Source: Planctomycetota bacterium (GTDB lineage Bacteria; Planctomycetota; Phycisphaerae; WQYP01). From it: DNA of 64,000 nt. The notes beneath the pieces were generated by a model, which saw nothing but the letters and a program-made list of their open reading frames with translations, was not told the origin of the DNA and made no database searches. The position numbers and the translations under genes were made by a program. Shown here in pieces: positions 30,542-39,860 of this stretch (within the stretch, counting starts at the first letter, position 1; the number at the start of each line of letters is the position of its first letter). Location: assembly GCA_021809365.1 (NCBI GenBank), contig JAKBAC010000002.1:14413-78412 (forward strand), given 5' to 3'.

Positions 30542-31600
30542 TCATCGTTGTGAAATTAAATCCGCCTCACGCTGACGTTGTGTGGCGTGGCGGAGAATGC
30601 GTTTTTCCTTCCGCGTCAAACTGTGAATTCCCCGCTCGCTGACTTTTTCCAGAATGCGATCCACCATCTGCCGCTCTTTAAGCGCCCGGTGTTCGCTGCG
30701 GCTGATCCAATGCAGCCATCGCTGCAAAAGCCGCCGGCGCTTATGTGTCGGCAAATCGCGGATATTGGCGCTGGAAGAAATAAGCTGGTCGATCATTCCC
30801 ATGCCGTCAATCCGCAAAGCCCGGCGGCGTTGCAACGCGTCATAAAACAACATGCCGCAGACCAGCATCCCCATGAGGCTCATCACATAGGCGGAAAGAA
30901 GAAACATGGGTACGGCCACCACCATGCCGACGATGCAGGTAATGTCAACGGATTTGTACGTACCGGTAAGCGGCCAGAGAATTGCCTGCAGCAGATAACC
31001 GCCGTCAAACCAATAGAACGGCAGCATATTAATGGCCACCAAAAATATATTGCTCATGCAGAACATGTAGAGCGTAGCCGCCAGGAAATTGATGGACAGG
31101 GCCATCGGATCGGGCTGCAATTGTCCGAGGATAGCCGGCAGAAAGGCCGGCGAAACATCCCAATGAACATGGAGAATGGTGCCGATCAGCAAGGCACTTA
31201 TCCCATTCGCCAGAATTCCACCGCCTTGCGCGGCGAACATCGGCCACGGGGCCGGCGGGTGCGTGGGCGGAATCATGTTGCCGGCGGGCCACATCAGAAA
31301 GTCGTCATGTCGCCCGCCAACAAGTTGTGCGGTAAGGCGGTGACCAAATTCATGCACCAGAATGGCCGCGAAAATTGCAACAACAGCCAGCAGGCCCCGC
31401 ACCAGTGACCCGGTGTGCAGGACATAGAGCAGTTCAAACGCCGCCAGCAAGAGCAGCCAGAAACTGGCCGCCATGCGGATGCCGAAAAAAGTTCCCAGCG
31501 GCAGCGACCAGTTGAACAGGGATAAAATACCCCCTCCGCCCCAGCCGCCGGCTCCTCCACGGTTGTAATCGCGATCACGCCAACTCATAAATTTCAGCAC
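30542..31600 (-). CDS. M50 family site-2-type membrane metalloprotease
   Basis: A 352-residue membrane protein. After a Gly-rich N-terminus it has membrane helices and the zinc motif HEFGH (His83, Glu84, His87) within a helix, and further on FYWFDGGYLLQ, which corresponds to the third zinc ligand motif (NxxPxxxxDGG type, here FDGG). Hydrophobic helices continue to ~residue 260. The C-terminal ~90 residues are soluble and basic, and end in a helix (MVDRILEKVSERGIHSLTRKEKRILRHA) that resembles the tail found on some rhomboid-like proteins. The substrate is unknown. It lies between mnmG and the Nudix gene on the same strand. Confidence 0.85.
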   Translation of the reverse strand: MLKFMSWRDRDYNRGGAGGWGGGGILSLFNWSLPLGTFFGIRMAASFWLLLLAAFELLYVLHTGSLVRGLLAVVAIFAAILVHEFGHRLTAQLVGGRHDDFLMWPAGNMIPPTHPPAPWPMFAAQGGGILANGISALLIGTILHVHWDVSPAFLPAILGQLQPDPMALSINFLAATLYMFCMSNIFLVAINMLPFYWFDGGYLLQAILWPLTGTYKSVDITCIVGMVVAVPMFLLSAYVMSLMGMLVCGMLFYDALQRRRALRIDGMGMIDQLISSSANIRDLPTHKRRRLLQRWLHWISRSEHRALKERQMVDRILEKVSERGIHSLTRKEKRILRHATQRQREADLISQR

Positions 31601-31629
31601 GCTTTCATTACCGAACCTGCGCCGGGTTT

Positions 31630-32175
31630 TTATGCTTTGGCACGGTTCTTTATCAAGTATTTTAACAGAACGGCAATGGTTTTGCCGTCCACGATTTCAT
31701 TGGCTTCAATCATCCGGAAAATTTCATCCGGAGCTATGGGCTCAACGGAGATCGTTTCATTTTCTTCCAATGCTTGCGGTCCAGGCGTTAAACCGCCGGC
31801 GATAAAAGCATACATTTTTTCGGTGAGTATCCCGGGCGACGTATAAAACCAGCCAAACGGGAGAATCTCGTCGGCCTGATAGCCCGTTTCCTCTATAAGT
31901 TCCCGTCCCGCGCAAAGTTCCGGCGGCTCTGGTGGTTCAAGCGTGCCGGCGGGCAATTCCCAGAGCCATTGCCCCACGGTGTGCCGCAGATTGCGGATCA
32001 TGACAATTCGGCCGTCCTTGAGCACCGGCAAAATAATCACCGCTCCCGGATGCAGTACCACTTCCCGCACCAGGCGCTTGCCGGACGAAGAGGTGACTGT
32101 GCGCAATGCCATATCGACACGGGTGCCTTTGAATACAATCTTGTCATTAAAATTGCATGACTGGGTTGAACTCAC
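31630..32175 (-). CDS. Nudix hydrolase, ADP-ribose pyrophosphatase-like
   Basis: A 181-residue Nudix enzyme. The complete Nudix box GX5EX7REUXEEXGU is visible at residues 77-99 (G..., then RELIEETGY). The context (VVLHPGAVIILPVLKDGRIVMIRN, QWLWELPAGTLE) matches ADP-sugar pyrophosphatases of the NudF group. The start is GTG 32175, supported by AAAGGA 8 nt upstream. It is divergent from uvrC with only 62 bp between the two starts. Confidence 0.9.
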   Translation of the reverse strand: MSSTQSCNFNDKIVFKGTRVDMALRTVTSSSGKRLVREVVLHPGAVIILPVLKDGRIVMIRNLRHTVGQWLWELPAGTLEPPEPPELCAGRELIEETGYQADEILPFGWFYTSPGILTEKMYAFIAGGLTPGPQALEENETISVEPIAPDEIFRMIEANEIVDGKTIAVLLKYLIKNRAKA

Positions 32176-32223
32176 GAATCGGTCCTTTCATCACATTTAC
32201 ATTCCATTACGTTTCATCGACCC

Positions 32224-32237
32224 TATAATACCTTAAT
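32224..32237 (+). promoter_or_regulatory. -10 box directly before uvrC
   Basis: A perfect TATAAT at 32224-32229 ends 8 nt before the uvrC ATG at 32238, so transcription would start about 2 nt before the start codon. There is no ribosome binding site in between. The -35 region (ATTCCA at the 17-bp position) is poor. Compatible with a leaderless mRNA. Confidence 0.45.
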
Positions 32238-33842
32238 ATGGTACCAGTTTCCCGACCAAATGATGAGCCAGAGTTTTCAACGCCGGAATCGGACTTTGAA
32301 GAACAAATCGTTGAGGAAGTCCCCATCGGCGGAGTAACACTGCCCCTGCCGACCGAACCGGTGGCAACCCGCCTGGCACGCCTGCACGCCAAAGCCCGTG
32401 CGCTGGGGCAAGTTCCGGGCGTTTACTTTTTCAAGGATACGCGCGATGTTGTGATTTATGTCGGCAAATCCAGATCGCTGCGGGATCGTGTCGGCAGTTA
32501 TTTTCTGGCATCCACCGATCTGGGACCGGTGAAGCAGCGGTTGCTTGATTATGTCATGGATTTTGACACTCTGACATGCGATTCAGAAGTTGAAGCTCTG
32601 CTGATTGAAAGCAGGCTGATTAAAGACCTGCATCCGCGTTTTAATGCCCGGCTTTCCGACGATAAGAGCTATCCCTATCTGGAAATCACCACGCGCGAAG
32701 ATTTCCCCGGCGTTTATGTCACACGCAAGCCGCAGAGCGGCGGCACTAAGCTTTACGGCCCCTTCATCAGCGGCTATGCGCTGAAACAGGCGGTTATTTA
32801 CATGCAGCGGGCTTTTAAGTTTCGCACCTGCCATCTGGAAATTTATGCCGATGATGAACGACGCCGCTATTTTCGGCCATGTCTGCTGTATGCCATCAAG
32901 CAATGCACCGCGCCCTGCGCGGACAAAATCAGCCGGGCGGCGTATGTGGAGGATATTGAGCGATTTAAAAAATTTTTGGATTCCAGCCGGGGCGACGCGT
33001 TAAAGCAGATGGCCGCCGACATGGAGGCGGCATCCGCGGCTCTGGATTTTGAAAAAGCGGCGCAACTGCGCGATCAGATCAAAGCATTGAGGTCGTTGGC
33101 GTTGCGGGGAAAAGGGGCCAAAGCCATGCAGCCGGAAGTGTTTTTTCAGGATCATCAGGCCGGTGTGCGACAATTGCAGGACGTGTTGGGACTCGACGAG
33201 CCGGTGCGATCCATGGAAGCCATTGATATTGCCCATTTTCAAGGCGAGGCGACGGTGGGATCGCTGGTGTGTTTTATGGATGGCAAGCCCTTCAAGAGCG
33301 GTTACAAACGCTTCCGCATAAAAACGGTGACCGGCATTGACGATTTTCGGTGCATTGCCGAAGTGGTCTCCCGGCGGTATCGCGAAGCGGGTGCCGGAAA
33401 TGAGCTGTTCCCGGATGTGATACTCATTGATGGCGGCCTGGGTCAGCTTCATGCGGCGCAGGCCGCGTTTGCCCAAATGGATGTCAAACCGCCGATGGTC
33501 ATCAGCCTTGCCAAGCGCGAGGAGGAAATCTATATGCAGGGACGGGCATTGCCGTTCAAGCTGGCGCGTACCAGCGCGGCGCTTAAACTTCTGCAGTTCG
33601 CGCGTGATGAAGCTCACCGCTTTGCCCAGAATTATCATCATTTGCTGATCGCCCGTCGGCAGTTTCAGGACACACGGCGCGGCGCTGCCCGAAAAGTAAA
33701 AGCCCGACGAAAGCCGGATTCCAACCCCGTAATCGCCGCCGAGTCTGGAAAATCCGGAACATCCGTATCGGATGAACTCAAAATTTTGACGACCGAAGAC
33801 ATTCGCGCACTGGCCCGTAAAAAAGTTGCCCGCAAGCGGTGA
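32238..33842 (+). CDS. uvrC: UvrABC system protein C lacking the C-terminal HhH domain
   Basis: Nucleotide excision repair endonuclease subunit, 534 residues against about 600 in typical UvrC. A ~45-residue acidic N-terminal extension precedes the GIY-YIG nuclease (GVYFFKD at 61, VIYVGKSRSLRDRVGSYF). Then come the Cys-rich region (CLLYAIKQCTAPC), the UVR domain (DFEKAAQLRDQIKAL) and the RNase H-like nuclease (AIDIAHFQGEATVGS, LIDGGLGQL, RDEAHRFA). After that the expected (HhH)2 DNA-binding domain is absent and is replaced by a basic, low-complexity tail (AARKVKARRKPDSN ... RALARKKVARKR). Catalytic residues of both nucleases appear intact. Confidence 0.93.
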   Translation: MVPVSRPNDEPEFSTPESDFEEQIVEEVPIGGVTLPLPTEPVATRLARLHAKARALGQVPGVYFFKDTRDVVIYVGKSRSLRDRVGSYFLASTDLGPVKQRLLDYVMDFDTLTCDSEVEALLIESRLIKDLHPRFNARLSDDKSYPYLEITTREDFPGVYVTRKPQSGGTKLYGPFISGYALKQAVIYMQRAFKFRTCHLEIYADDERRRYFRPCLLYAIKQCTAPCADKISRAAYVEDIERFKKFLDSSRGDALKQMAADMEAASAALDFEKAAQLRDQIKALRSLALRGKGAKAMQPEVFFQDHQAGVRQLQDVLGLDEPVRSMEAIDIAHFQGEATVGSLVCFMDGKPFKSGYKRFRIKTVTGIDDFRCIAEVVSRRYREAGAGNELFPDVILIDGGLGQLHAAQAAFAQMDVKPPMVISLAKREEEIYMQGRALPFKLARTSAALKLLQFARDEAHRFAQNYHHLLIARRQFQDTRRGAARKVKARRKPDSNPVIAAESGKSGTSVSDELKILTTEDIRALARKKVARKR

Positions 33843-33896
33843 ATGGGGATGAGGAAATTTAGGCACGAAACTGGCCGCCCCATCCCGACTTGTTTA

Positions 33897-33919
33897 GCCG
33901 CGTGTGCCTGCACTGCGCG
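33897..33919 (+). repeat. Short GC-rich hairpin repeat, copy 2
   Basis: Plus-strand GCCGCGTGTGCCTGCACTGC context, two changes from the other copies (12365-12387 and 58127-58149). It lies in the 244-bp gap between uvrC and the AAG glycosylase gene, about 55 bp after the uvrC stop. No other feature was seen in that gap. Confidence 0.45.
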
Positions 33920-34086
33920 CCAAGAAGAGCGACAGATTAACCACGAACACCCGAAGGGTTGTAAATGACGGGGGAAGGGAGGGGGTGGCAACGAATAACG
34001 GGCACGGCACCGAGCGATAAGTTTATCCCATCGGCTCGCTCCTGGATTGCCGTTTTTGGTTGACATTTCTTTCGCTTCCTCGTGGT

Positions 34087-34686
34087 TCAAATTCCATCGT
34101 CATGGCTGTAAGGTCGTATCTCCGTGGCTTTGGCTACGTCCACAAACCGCAACGGTGCGTGTTTCCATTCACCGGCATAATCAACTCCAATTCGCGCGGT
34201 GGCAACAATTTGCGGTTTATATTGAGGGTTTCTCACAATAAACATGTCTTGACCAGTCAGGTCCAATCCCCGATCCGCCGATGTGATATGAAAAGCCCGC
34301 GCCAGCTTGCCCGGTCCGGAAAGGTCCGCCTGCCACCCGTTAAGCGCAACAGCGCCGCGTAGCAACACCGCCTGTGCATCGCCTTCCTGGGCCGTGACGA
34401 TATTGAGCATCTGATACATTCCATAGATCAGATAAACATAAGCGTAGCCGGCGGGGCCGAACATAATTTCCGTGCGTTGCGTGCGGCCTTTGGATGCGTG
34501 ACAGGCCAGATCATGCGCTCCCACGTAGGCCTCGGTCTCGGTAATCCGCGCCGCACGCCAGCCCCCATTCATGCGCCGCACCAGAATTGCTCCAAGGAGT
34601 TCCCGTGCCACTGCCTCCGCGCCGCGCCGGAAAAACGCCCGTCCTAATTTTCTTCCGCGGTGATGAAATTGTGTCGCCCGCACCAT
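34087..34686 (-). CDS. DNA-3-methyladenine glycosylase, AAG/Mpg family
   Basis: A 199-residue base-excision glycosylase for alkylated purines. Family blocks are ARELLGAILVRR, the catalytic-Glu segment ITETEAYVG, and HASKGRTQRTEIMFGPAGYAYVYLIYGMYQMLNIVT, followed by AVLLRG and SGPGKLARAF. ATG 34686 is chosen because GGAG lies 6-7 nt upstream and the gene then begins 10 bp after the symporter stop. A longer frame from 34728 would overlap that gene. An unrelated Tag-type glycosylase sits at 63161. Confidence 0.94.
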   Translation of the reverse strand: MVRATQFHHRGRKLGRAFFRRGAEAVARELLGAILVRRMNGGWRAARITETEAYVGAHDLACHASKGRTQRTEIMFGPAGYAYVYLIYGMYQMLNIVTAQEGDAQAVLLRGAVALNGWQADLSGPGKLARAFHITSADRGLDLTGQDMFIVRNPQYKPQIVATARIGVDYAGEWKHAPLRFVDVAKATEIRPYSHDDGI

Positions 34687-34696
34687 CAGGACTCCG

Positions 34697-36160
34697 TTAT
34701 ACGCCTCCAATTTGTATGGAAGTATCATCCGCGATATTCATGGGGGCGGCGGATGCGGGTTTCCCCGCGCGGTAGCCATAGAGGCCGTAAAAGGCGATGT
34801 ACAGGTAGGATATTACCGGCACAATAAACGAATTCTGAATGCCGATCTGATCGGCCACAATTCCTTGTATGGGTGGTATCAAAGCCCCACCCAGAATCCC
34901 CATAATCAACATTGATGATCCCTGGCTTTTCAGCGCCCCCAGCCCATCAATGGCCAGTGAAAATATGTTGGACCACATGATCGAGTCAAACAGGCCGATA
35001 CCAAGAATGGCCCATATCGCCAGCGGGCCGGAAGCCAGCACGCCCGTCAATAATAGCGCGATGATAATAAAACTGAATAATGCCAGCATCCGTTGCGGGC
35101 TGGCCGCTCCGAGAAAGAATGCCACCAGCATCACCGCCAACATTACGCCATAATGCAGGGCATTGGCGTGCCCGGAAAGGACCCAAATTGTGGCAAATGC
35201 CGCTATCGGCAATAGTGCCACAACGGTGTTTCGCAACCACTTTCTCACGTCACTGAGGGCGAAGGCTCCCATGAATCGGCCAATCATCAACCCGCCCCAG
35301 AAAAACGACAGAAATCCGGAAGCAACCTGATGGCTAAGTCCGCCAAGCTTGGGCAAATTCAGAAAGTTAATAATATTACTGCCCACGGATACCTCGCCGC
35401 CGACATACATAAAAATTGCGATCATGCCCAGCACGGTGTGTGGGTGCTTAAGTGCCCCGGCACCACGGGTAATGTGGTCGGTATTCTTGAAGTTCGGTAA
35501 ATGGGCAAATAGAAAGGCCACCGCGATCAACAGGAACACAGCGCCAACACAAATATAGGGTATCTTCACAGCCTGCGCGCCAAGAACTCCGGGGCCATTG
35601 AAGACCTTAAATATCAGCCAGCCGCCGATAATTGGACCGATCGTTGTCCCGAACGAATTGAAGGCCTGCGACAGATTCAGCCGACTTGAAGCGGTGCGTT
35701 CGGGGCCGAGAATTGTGATATACGGATTGGCGGCAATCTGCAGCATTGCCAGCCCCAATCCTACGATGAATAACGATGTCAGAAAAAATGGATAAGATTT
35801 GGCCATGGCCGCGGGATAGAACATGAAAAAACCTGTCGCCGCAATCAGCAGCCCGATGATCACACCATTCTTATAGCCGATGCGGTTGATGGGATCGCCC
35901 CAGTACATGGAGATCAGGTAATAGATCAGTGAGCCGATCGTGTAAGCCCCGAAAAAGGCGAATTGGATCAGCATCGCCTCGAAAAAGTTCAGCTTGAAAG
36001 CGTGCTTGAATTGTGGAATGAGAATGTCATTCCATACCGTCATGAATCCCCACATGAAAAAAAGGACGGTCATGATGGCGAACGGGCCACGATACGTCCG
36101 TTGGCCAGTGCCCGTTGACGCCTGCGCGGTCGCCCCCGATGGTATTCCGCCGATTGCCAT
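34697..36160 (-). CDS. FucP-like MFS sugar:proton symporter
   Basis: About 487 residues with twelve predicted membrane helices. The first helix motif FFMWGFMTVWNDILIPQFKHAF is the FucP/GluP family signature (fucose, glucose/galactose permeases), followed by QFAFFGAYTIGSLIYYL and LQIAANPYITILGPE. The substrate is uncertain; hexose or deoxyhexose is plausible. ATG 36160 is preferred because GAGGAAAC lies 8 nt upstream. It precedes the AAG gene by 10 bp, probably only a transcriptional neighbour. Confidence 0.9.
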   Translation of the reverse strand: MAIGGIPSGATAQASTGTGQRTYRGPFAIMTVLFFMWGFMTVWNDILIPQFKHAFKLNFFEAMLIQFAFFGAYTIGSLIYYLISMYWGDPINRIGYKNGVIIGLLIAATGFFMFYPAAMAKSYPFFLTSLFIVGLGLAMLQIAANPYITILGPERTASSRLNLSQAFNSFGTTIGPIIGGWLIFKVFNGPGVLGAQAVKIPYICVGAVFLLIAVAFLFAHLPNFKNTDHITRGAGALKHPHTVLGMIAIFMYVGGEVSVGSNIINFLNLPKLGGLSHQVASGFLSFFWGGLMIGRFMGAFALSDVRKWLRNTVVALLPIAAFATIWVLSGHANALHYGVMLAVMLVAFFLGAASPQRMLALFSFIIIALLLTGVLASGPLAIWAILGIGLFDSIMWSNIFSLAIDGLGALKSQGSSMLIMGILGGALIPPIQGIVADQIGIQNSFIVPVISYLYIAFYGLYGYRAGKPASAAPMNIADDTSIQIGGV

Positions 36161-36315
36161 AATACGTTTCCTCATATTCCTCAATAAGGCGTTATTTGTG
36201 TACGCGCGTACACCACCATGCCTCGAAAAGTCTCCGCTATGTTCCCCCGGACGGAAAAATTGTCAAGTACCCGCAAGCTCCCGCGGGCCGGAGGCGGGAA
36301 CCTATACACGTTGAT

Positions 36316-36351
36316 TTGTCGGCGGCGGGAGTTTCAGCGATACTCTTAGGA
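36316..36351 (+). promoter_or_regulatory. Candidate leaderless promoter of ispD
   Basis: TTGTCG (36316-36321), a 17-bp spacer, and GATACT (36339-36344) end 7 nt before the ispD ATG. Transcription would start within 1-2 nt of the start codon. An AGGA just 2 nt before the ATG is too close to work as a ribosome binding site. Confidence 0.4.
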
Positions 36352-37089
36352 ATGACTGACAGCAACGAGTTTACTGTAATCCTTCCCGCTGCGGGAAATA
36401 GCACGCGCTTTGCGGCGGGCGATAAATTGTTGGTGAATATCGCGGGTTTGAGCGTCTTACAGCGGGCGGTGGCGTTGTTCACACGCAGGGCGGATGTGGC
36501 GGCCATCGTCATTGCCACCGGTAAAGATCGTATGGAGACATACCGGGAACATCTCCAGGCGGTGATCCACGACAAACGTCTGGATATCGTTTCCGGCGGA
36601 TTGGATCGTTGGGCGAGCGTATATAACGCTCTGACCAGCGGGCATGTGCAAACGCGCTATGTTGCGGTGCACGATGCCGCCCGCCCGATCACACCCGCGG
36701 AAGTGATAGATGCGGCGTTTGCCGGGGCGGTGTCGGATGGTGCGGCATTACCCGTATTGGCCGAGCCGGCCACGCTTAAACGACTGGGTACGGATCAGTT
36801 CATTACCCAAACGGTTGATCGTGCCGGGCTGTTTCAAGCACAGACGCCGCAATGCTTTCGTAAGGAGCTTCTCCTGCATGCCTTTGAGATATTAATAGCG
36901 GAGCATCGTACTGCTGGCATCACCGATGATGCCCAGGTTATCGAACTTACCGGCGGCAAGGTGCTGGGCACACGTGGAGACGCCTTGAATATCAAGGTTA
37001 CCACCGCTTCCGACGCCCGGCTGTGTGCGGCGATTGCGACCGGCATGGTGGACGCGGCTTTGACGCAGAAAAGGAACTCACCATTATGA
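36352..37089 (+). CDS. ispD: 2-C-methyl-D-erythritol 4-phosphate cytidylyltransferase
   Basis: A 245-residue enzyme of the MEP isoprenoid pathway, transferring CMP to methylerythritol phosphate. Seen are the nucleotide-binding start VILPAAGNSTRFAAGDKLL, ETYREHL, GGLDRWASVYNAL (family: GGxxRxxSVxNGL), AVHDAARPI, and TPQCFRKELLLHAF, which together identify IspD rather than other nucleotidyltransferases. Upstream frame to 36196 is not conserved, so ATG 36352 is used. The stop overlaps the start of polX by 4 nt (ATGA). Confidence 0.92.
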   Translation: MTDSNEFTVILPAAGNSTRFAAGDKLLVNIAGLSVLQRAVALFTRRADVAAIVIATGKDRMETYREHLQAVIHDKRLDIVSGGLDRWASVYNALTSGHVQTRYVAVHDAARPITPAEVIDAAFAGAVSDGAALPVLAEPATLKRLGTDQFITQTVDRAGLFQAQTPQCFRKELLLHAFEILIAEHRTAGITDDAQVIELTGGKVLGTRGDALNIKVTTASDARLCAAIATGMVDAALTQKRNSPL

Positions 37090-38900
37090 GCACCAATCAG
37101 GAAATCGCCGAGTTATTCAACCGTGCGGCGGATGTGATGGCATTGTTGGAGGAAAATTCTTTCCGGGTGCTGGGCACGCGCAAGGTGGCGCGCATTATTG
37201 AGGATTTACCGGAAGATGTGAAGGCGCTGGAGGCGCAGGGGCGATTGGAAGAAACGCCGGGAATCGGGGAAAGCTCTTTGGAAAAAATAAGGGAATATTT
37301 CCGGAGCGGGCATATTTCAGAATTTGAGGAGCTTGCCGCGCGGGTTCCCACCGGTGTACTGGCAATGCTGGCCATATCATCGGTCGGCGTGAAAACCGCT
37401 CATCAATTATGGAAAGAGGCGGGCATTACAACCGTCGCTGAATTAAAAAAGCAGCTCACGGAAGGCACGATGCCGAAGCTCAAAGGCTTCGGTGAGAAAA
37501 AGCAGCTCAAGATTCGTCAGAATCTGGAATTCATGGAGGAGGCGGGCAAACGAATAGGCATTGGTTGGGCGCTACCGCTGGCACAAAGCTATTGCGATGC
37601 GCTCTTGCGCGTGGCGGGCGTCTCGCAAGTTCAATATTGCGGAAGTCTGCGAAGGGGTAAGGAAACGGTTGGCGATATTGATATTCTGGTCTGTGCCGCC
37701 GCGGCAACGGTACCCGCAATCACCAGGGCGGTGCTGGCGCATGAAGAAACACAACAGACAATCGGAGCCGGTGAAACCAAGATAAGTATCCGCACCAGGG
37801 CTGGCCTGCAGGTGGATTTTCGGATTGTTGCCGCGTCGCACTGGGGTGCGGCCCTGCAGTATTTCACGGGATCCAAAGAGCATAACGTGCGGGTACGTGA
37901 GTTGGCGGTGAAGCGCGGATTGAAACTTAATGAATGGGGCCTTTTCAAGGATCAGCAATCCATCGCGGGTGCAATCGAGCAGGAAATTTATAGCGCTTTG
38001 GAACTGGCGTGGATACCGCCGGAAATGCGGGAAGATCGTGGTGAAATTGAACTGGCGCAACAGATGTTCAGGCATGGTCGAGGTGAGAGTGTTGCCGTGA
38101 CCGATCCGCGGCTGGCATTTTTAGGACGCGATATTCCATCCGTCTGGCCGGTACTTCAAATATCAGATATTCGCGGAGATATGCATTCGCATACGACGGC
38201 GAGCGACGGGCATTGCGGCATTGACGATATGATTGCCGAGGCCAAGCGGCGGGGTTATGAGTATTTTGCAATTACGGATCACAGCAAATCCCAGGTACAG
38301 GCCAATGGATTGCGGGTGGAACGGTTAATGGAACATATCCAGGCGATTCATGCGGCGGCGGCCAAAGTGAAGGGAATCAAGGTGCTGGCCGGTAGTGAGG
38401 TGGATATTTTAGCGGATGGTTCCCTGGATTATCCGGATGATGTTTTGCGGCAACTGGGTTGGGTGGTGGCTTCGCCCCATGCGGCCCTGAGTCAGGAAAG
38501 CCAGGCCGCAACGGCGCGGCTGGTTCGTGCGGCTTCGCATCCGTTGGTGGATGTGGTGGGCCATCCAACCGGGCGGCTGGTGGGCGGCCGGCGCGGTTTG
38601 GAGCCGGATATGAAGGCGGTGGTGATGGCCGCGGCTCGCAGCGGCGTGGCACTGGAGATCAATTCTCATGATCTGCGGCTGGATTTGCGGGACACCCATG
38701 CCCGGCTGGCGGTGGAGGCGGGAGTTCCGCTATGCATCAATACCGATGCGCACCAGCGGGAAGATATGGATAAAATCATCTACGGCATCTTGACGGCGCG
38801 GCGGGCTTGGGCCAGACCGGGTAATATCATCAATACATGGTCGTGGGATGCCATTCTTCGGCGGCAGACGAGCCGGCGAGCTGGCGGCTTCGAAGGGTAA
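37086..38900 (+). CDS. polX: Family X DNA polymerase with PHP domain (PolX)
   Basis: A 604-residue bacterial PolX, thought to act in gap-filling repair. Domain order: helix-hairpin-helix 8-kDa-like region (residues 1-~160, LEETPGIGESSLEKIREYF, ISSVGVKTAHQLW), polymerase palm with GSLRRGKETVGDIDIL holding the two catalytic Asp and a third in QVDFRIV, then a C-terminal PHP phosphoesterase domain. All PHP metal motifs are visible: DMHSHTTASDG, ITDHS, GSEVDI, SPHAAL, GHPTGRL and NTDAHQ, so 3'-5' exonuclease activity is plausible. Translation is probably coupled to ispD. Confidence 0.95.
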   Translation: MSTNQEIAELFNRAADVMALLEENSFRVLGTRKVARIIEDLPEDVKALEAQGRLEETPGIGESSLEKIREYFRSGHISEFEELAARVPTGVLAMLAISSVGVKTAHQLWKEAGITTVAELKKQLTEGTMPKLKGFGEKKQLKIRQNLEFMEEAGKRIGIGWALPLAQSYCDALLRVAGVSQVQYCGSLRRGKETVGDIDILVCAAAATVPAITRAVLAHEETQQTIGAGETKISIRTRAGLQVDFRIVAASHWGAALQYFTGSKEHNVRVRELAVKRGLKLNEWGLFKDQQSIAGAIEQEIYSALELAWIPPEMREDRGEIELAQQMFRHGRGESVAVTDPRLAFLGRDIPSVWPVLQISDIRGDMHSHTTASDGHCGIDDMIAEAKRRGYEYFAITDHSKSQVQANGLRVERLMEHIQAIHAAAAKVKGIKVLAGSEVDILADGSLDYPDDVLRQLGWVVASPHAALSQESQAATARLVRAASHPLVDVVGHPTGRLVGGRRGLEPDMKAVVMAAARSGVALEINSHDLRLDLRDTHARLAVEAGVPLCINTDAHQREDMDKIIYGILTARRAWARPGNIINTWSWDAILRRQTSRRAGGFEG

Positions 38901-38924
38901 TTTGGTAAATCATGGAGTTGCGTA

Positions 38925-39842
38925 ATGAACGTTAAGATGACATCGGTGGCACTAAGTCTGACCATCGCTGTGGCCGGTCATGTTATGGCGGGCGTAGCCA
39001 CCAGGCCGACAACGGGTCCGGCCACGACGGCGGCGTCGGTATCACGGCCTGCGACATCGACCGCGGCAATCAGTCAGCCTCCGATCGCGCGTCTGCAAAC
39101 CGGAAGTCATTTGCGAAATGAAGCGGGCCGGCTGATTCTGAATTCCGCCACGAAATATCCGAAATTTCAATTTATCAAGCCAAAAAAAGGCTGGCCGCAC
39201 GCAATTTATCTGCTGCCATGCCTGGCCTTGCAGGCGATGGAAAGCATTCACCAACCCCACATCGGTTTTGTGCTCAGCGGGATTGTGTCGCAATATCATA
39301 GGAGGTTCTATCTGCTGCCCGATTCGGATGTGCGATTGTTAAGCCCACGCGGGCAATCGATCGCTTCCGCCTCGGAGCATGCCACCACCCGCCCCATCAC
39401 GCCGGAAATGGCGAAAAAAACCACAGCTCAGGCGGTGCTGCACAACTTGTTGTCGTATCACATTTCGCGACCGGTGGAACAACTGGTAACAATTAAGCCG
39501 ATGTTGACCGCCAAACCAATACCGGGGTTGCCGTCACCAGCCGGAACTGGCGCATGGCCGGCGTTGCCTGAGGGAACCTGGATATGGAATCGCGCGGGGC
39601 GGTTGTTATATGAACAGCCACTACGGCAATGGCTTATTGTATTTCAGGCGGACAGCGCCAGGCTGACCCAGCCACCGTTGATTTTGCTTCCATGTATGCT
39701 GTTGGAACGCATGGAGCACCGGAGCGCCAAATTCGGCACGGAGGTTCAATTCAAGATCAGCGGAGAAATCACACAGTTTAAGGGCCGCAATTATCTGTTC
39801 ATAACCTATGTTGAGGCCGTTCATAACCTCGGACGCTTTTAA
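38925..39842 (+). CDS. Secreted protein with internal duplication, unknown function
   Basis: A 305-residue protein with a signal peptide (VALSLTIAVAGHVMAG) and a Thr/Ala/Pro-rich linker (ATRPTTGPATTAASVSRPAT). Two related segments follow. One, around residues 67-131, contains LLPCLALQAMES and SGIVSQYHRRFYLLPD; the other, around 229-300, contains LLPCMLLERMEH and SGEITQFKGRNYLFIT. The shared pattern LLPCxxLxxME...SGxxxQxxxRxYL indicates a tandem domain. I do not recognise the family. GGAG precedes the ATG. It follows polX by 24 bp and may be co-transcribed. Confidence 0.8.
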   Translation: MNVKMTSVALSLTIAVAGHVMAGVATRPTTGPATTAASVSRPATSTAAISQPPIARLQTGSHLRNEAGRLILNSATKYPKFQFIKPKKGWPHAIYLLPCLALQAMESIHQPHIGFVLSGIVSQYHRRFYLLPDSDVRLLSPRGQSIASASEHATTRPITPEMAKKTTAQAVLHNLLSYHISRPVEQLVTIKPMLTAKPIPGLPSPAGTGAWPALPEGTWIWNRAGRLLYEQPLRQWLIVFQADSARLTQPPLILLPCMLLERMEHRSAKFGTEVQFKISGEITQFKGRNYLFITYVEAVHNLGRF

Positions 39843-39860
39843 GCTGGGCTTCGCCGCAAG

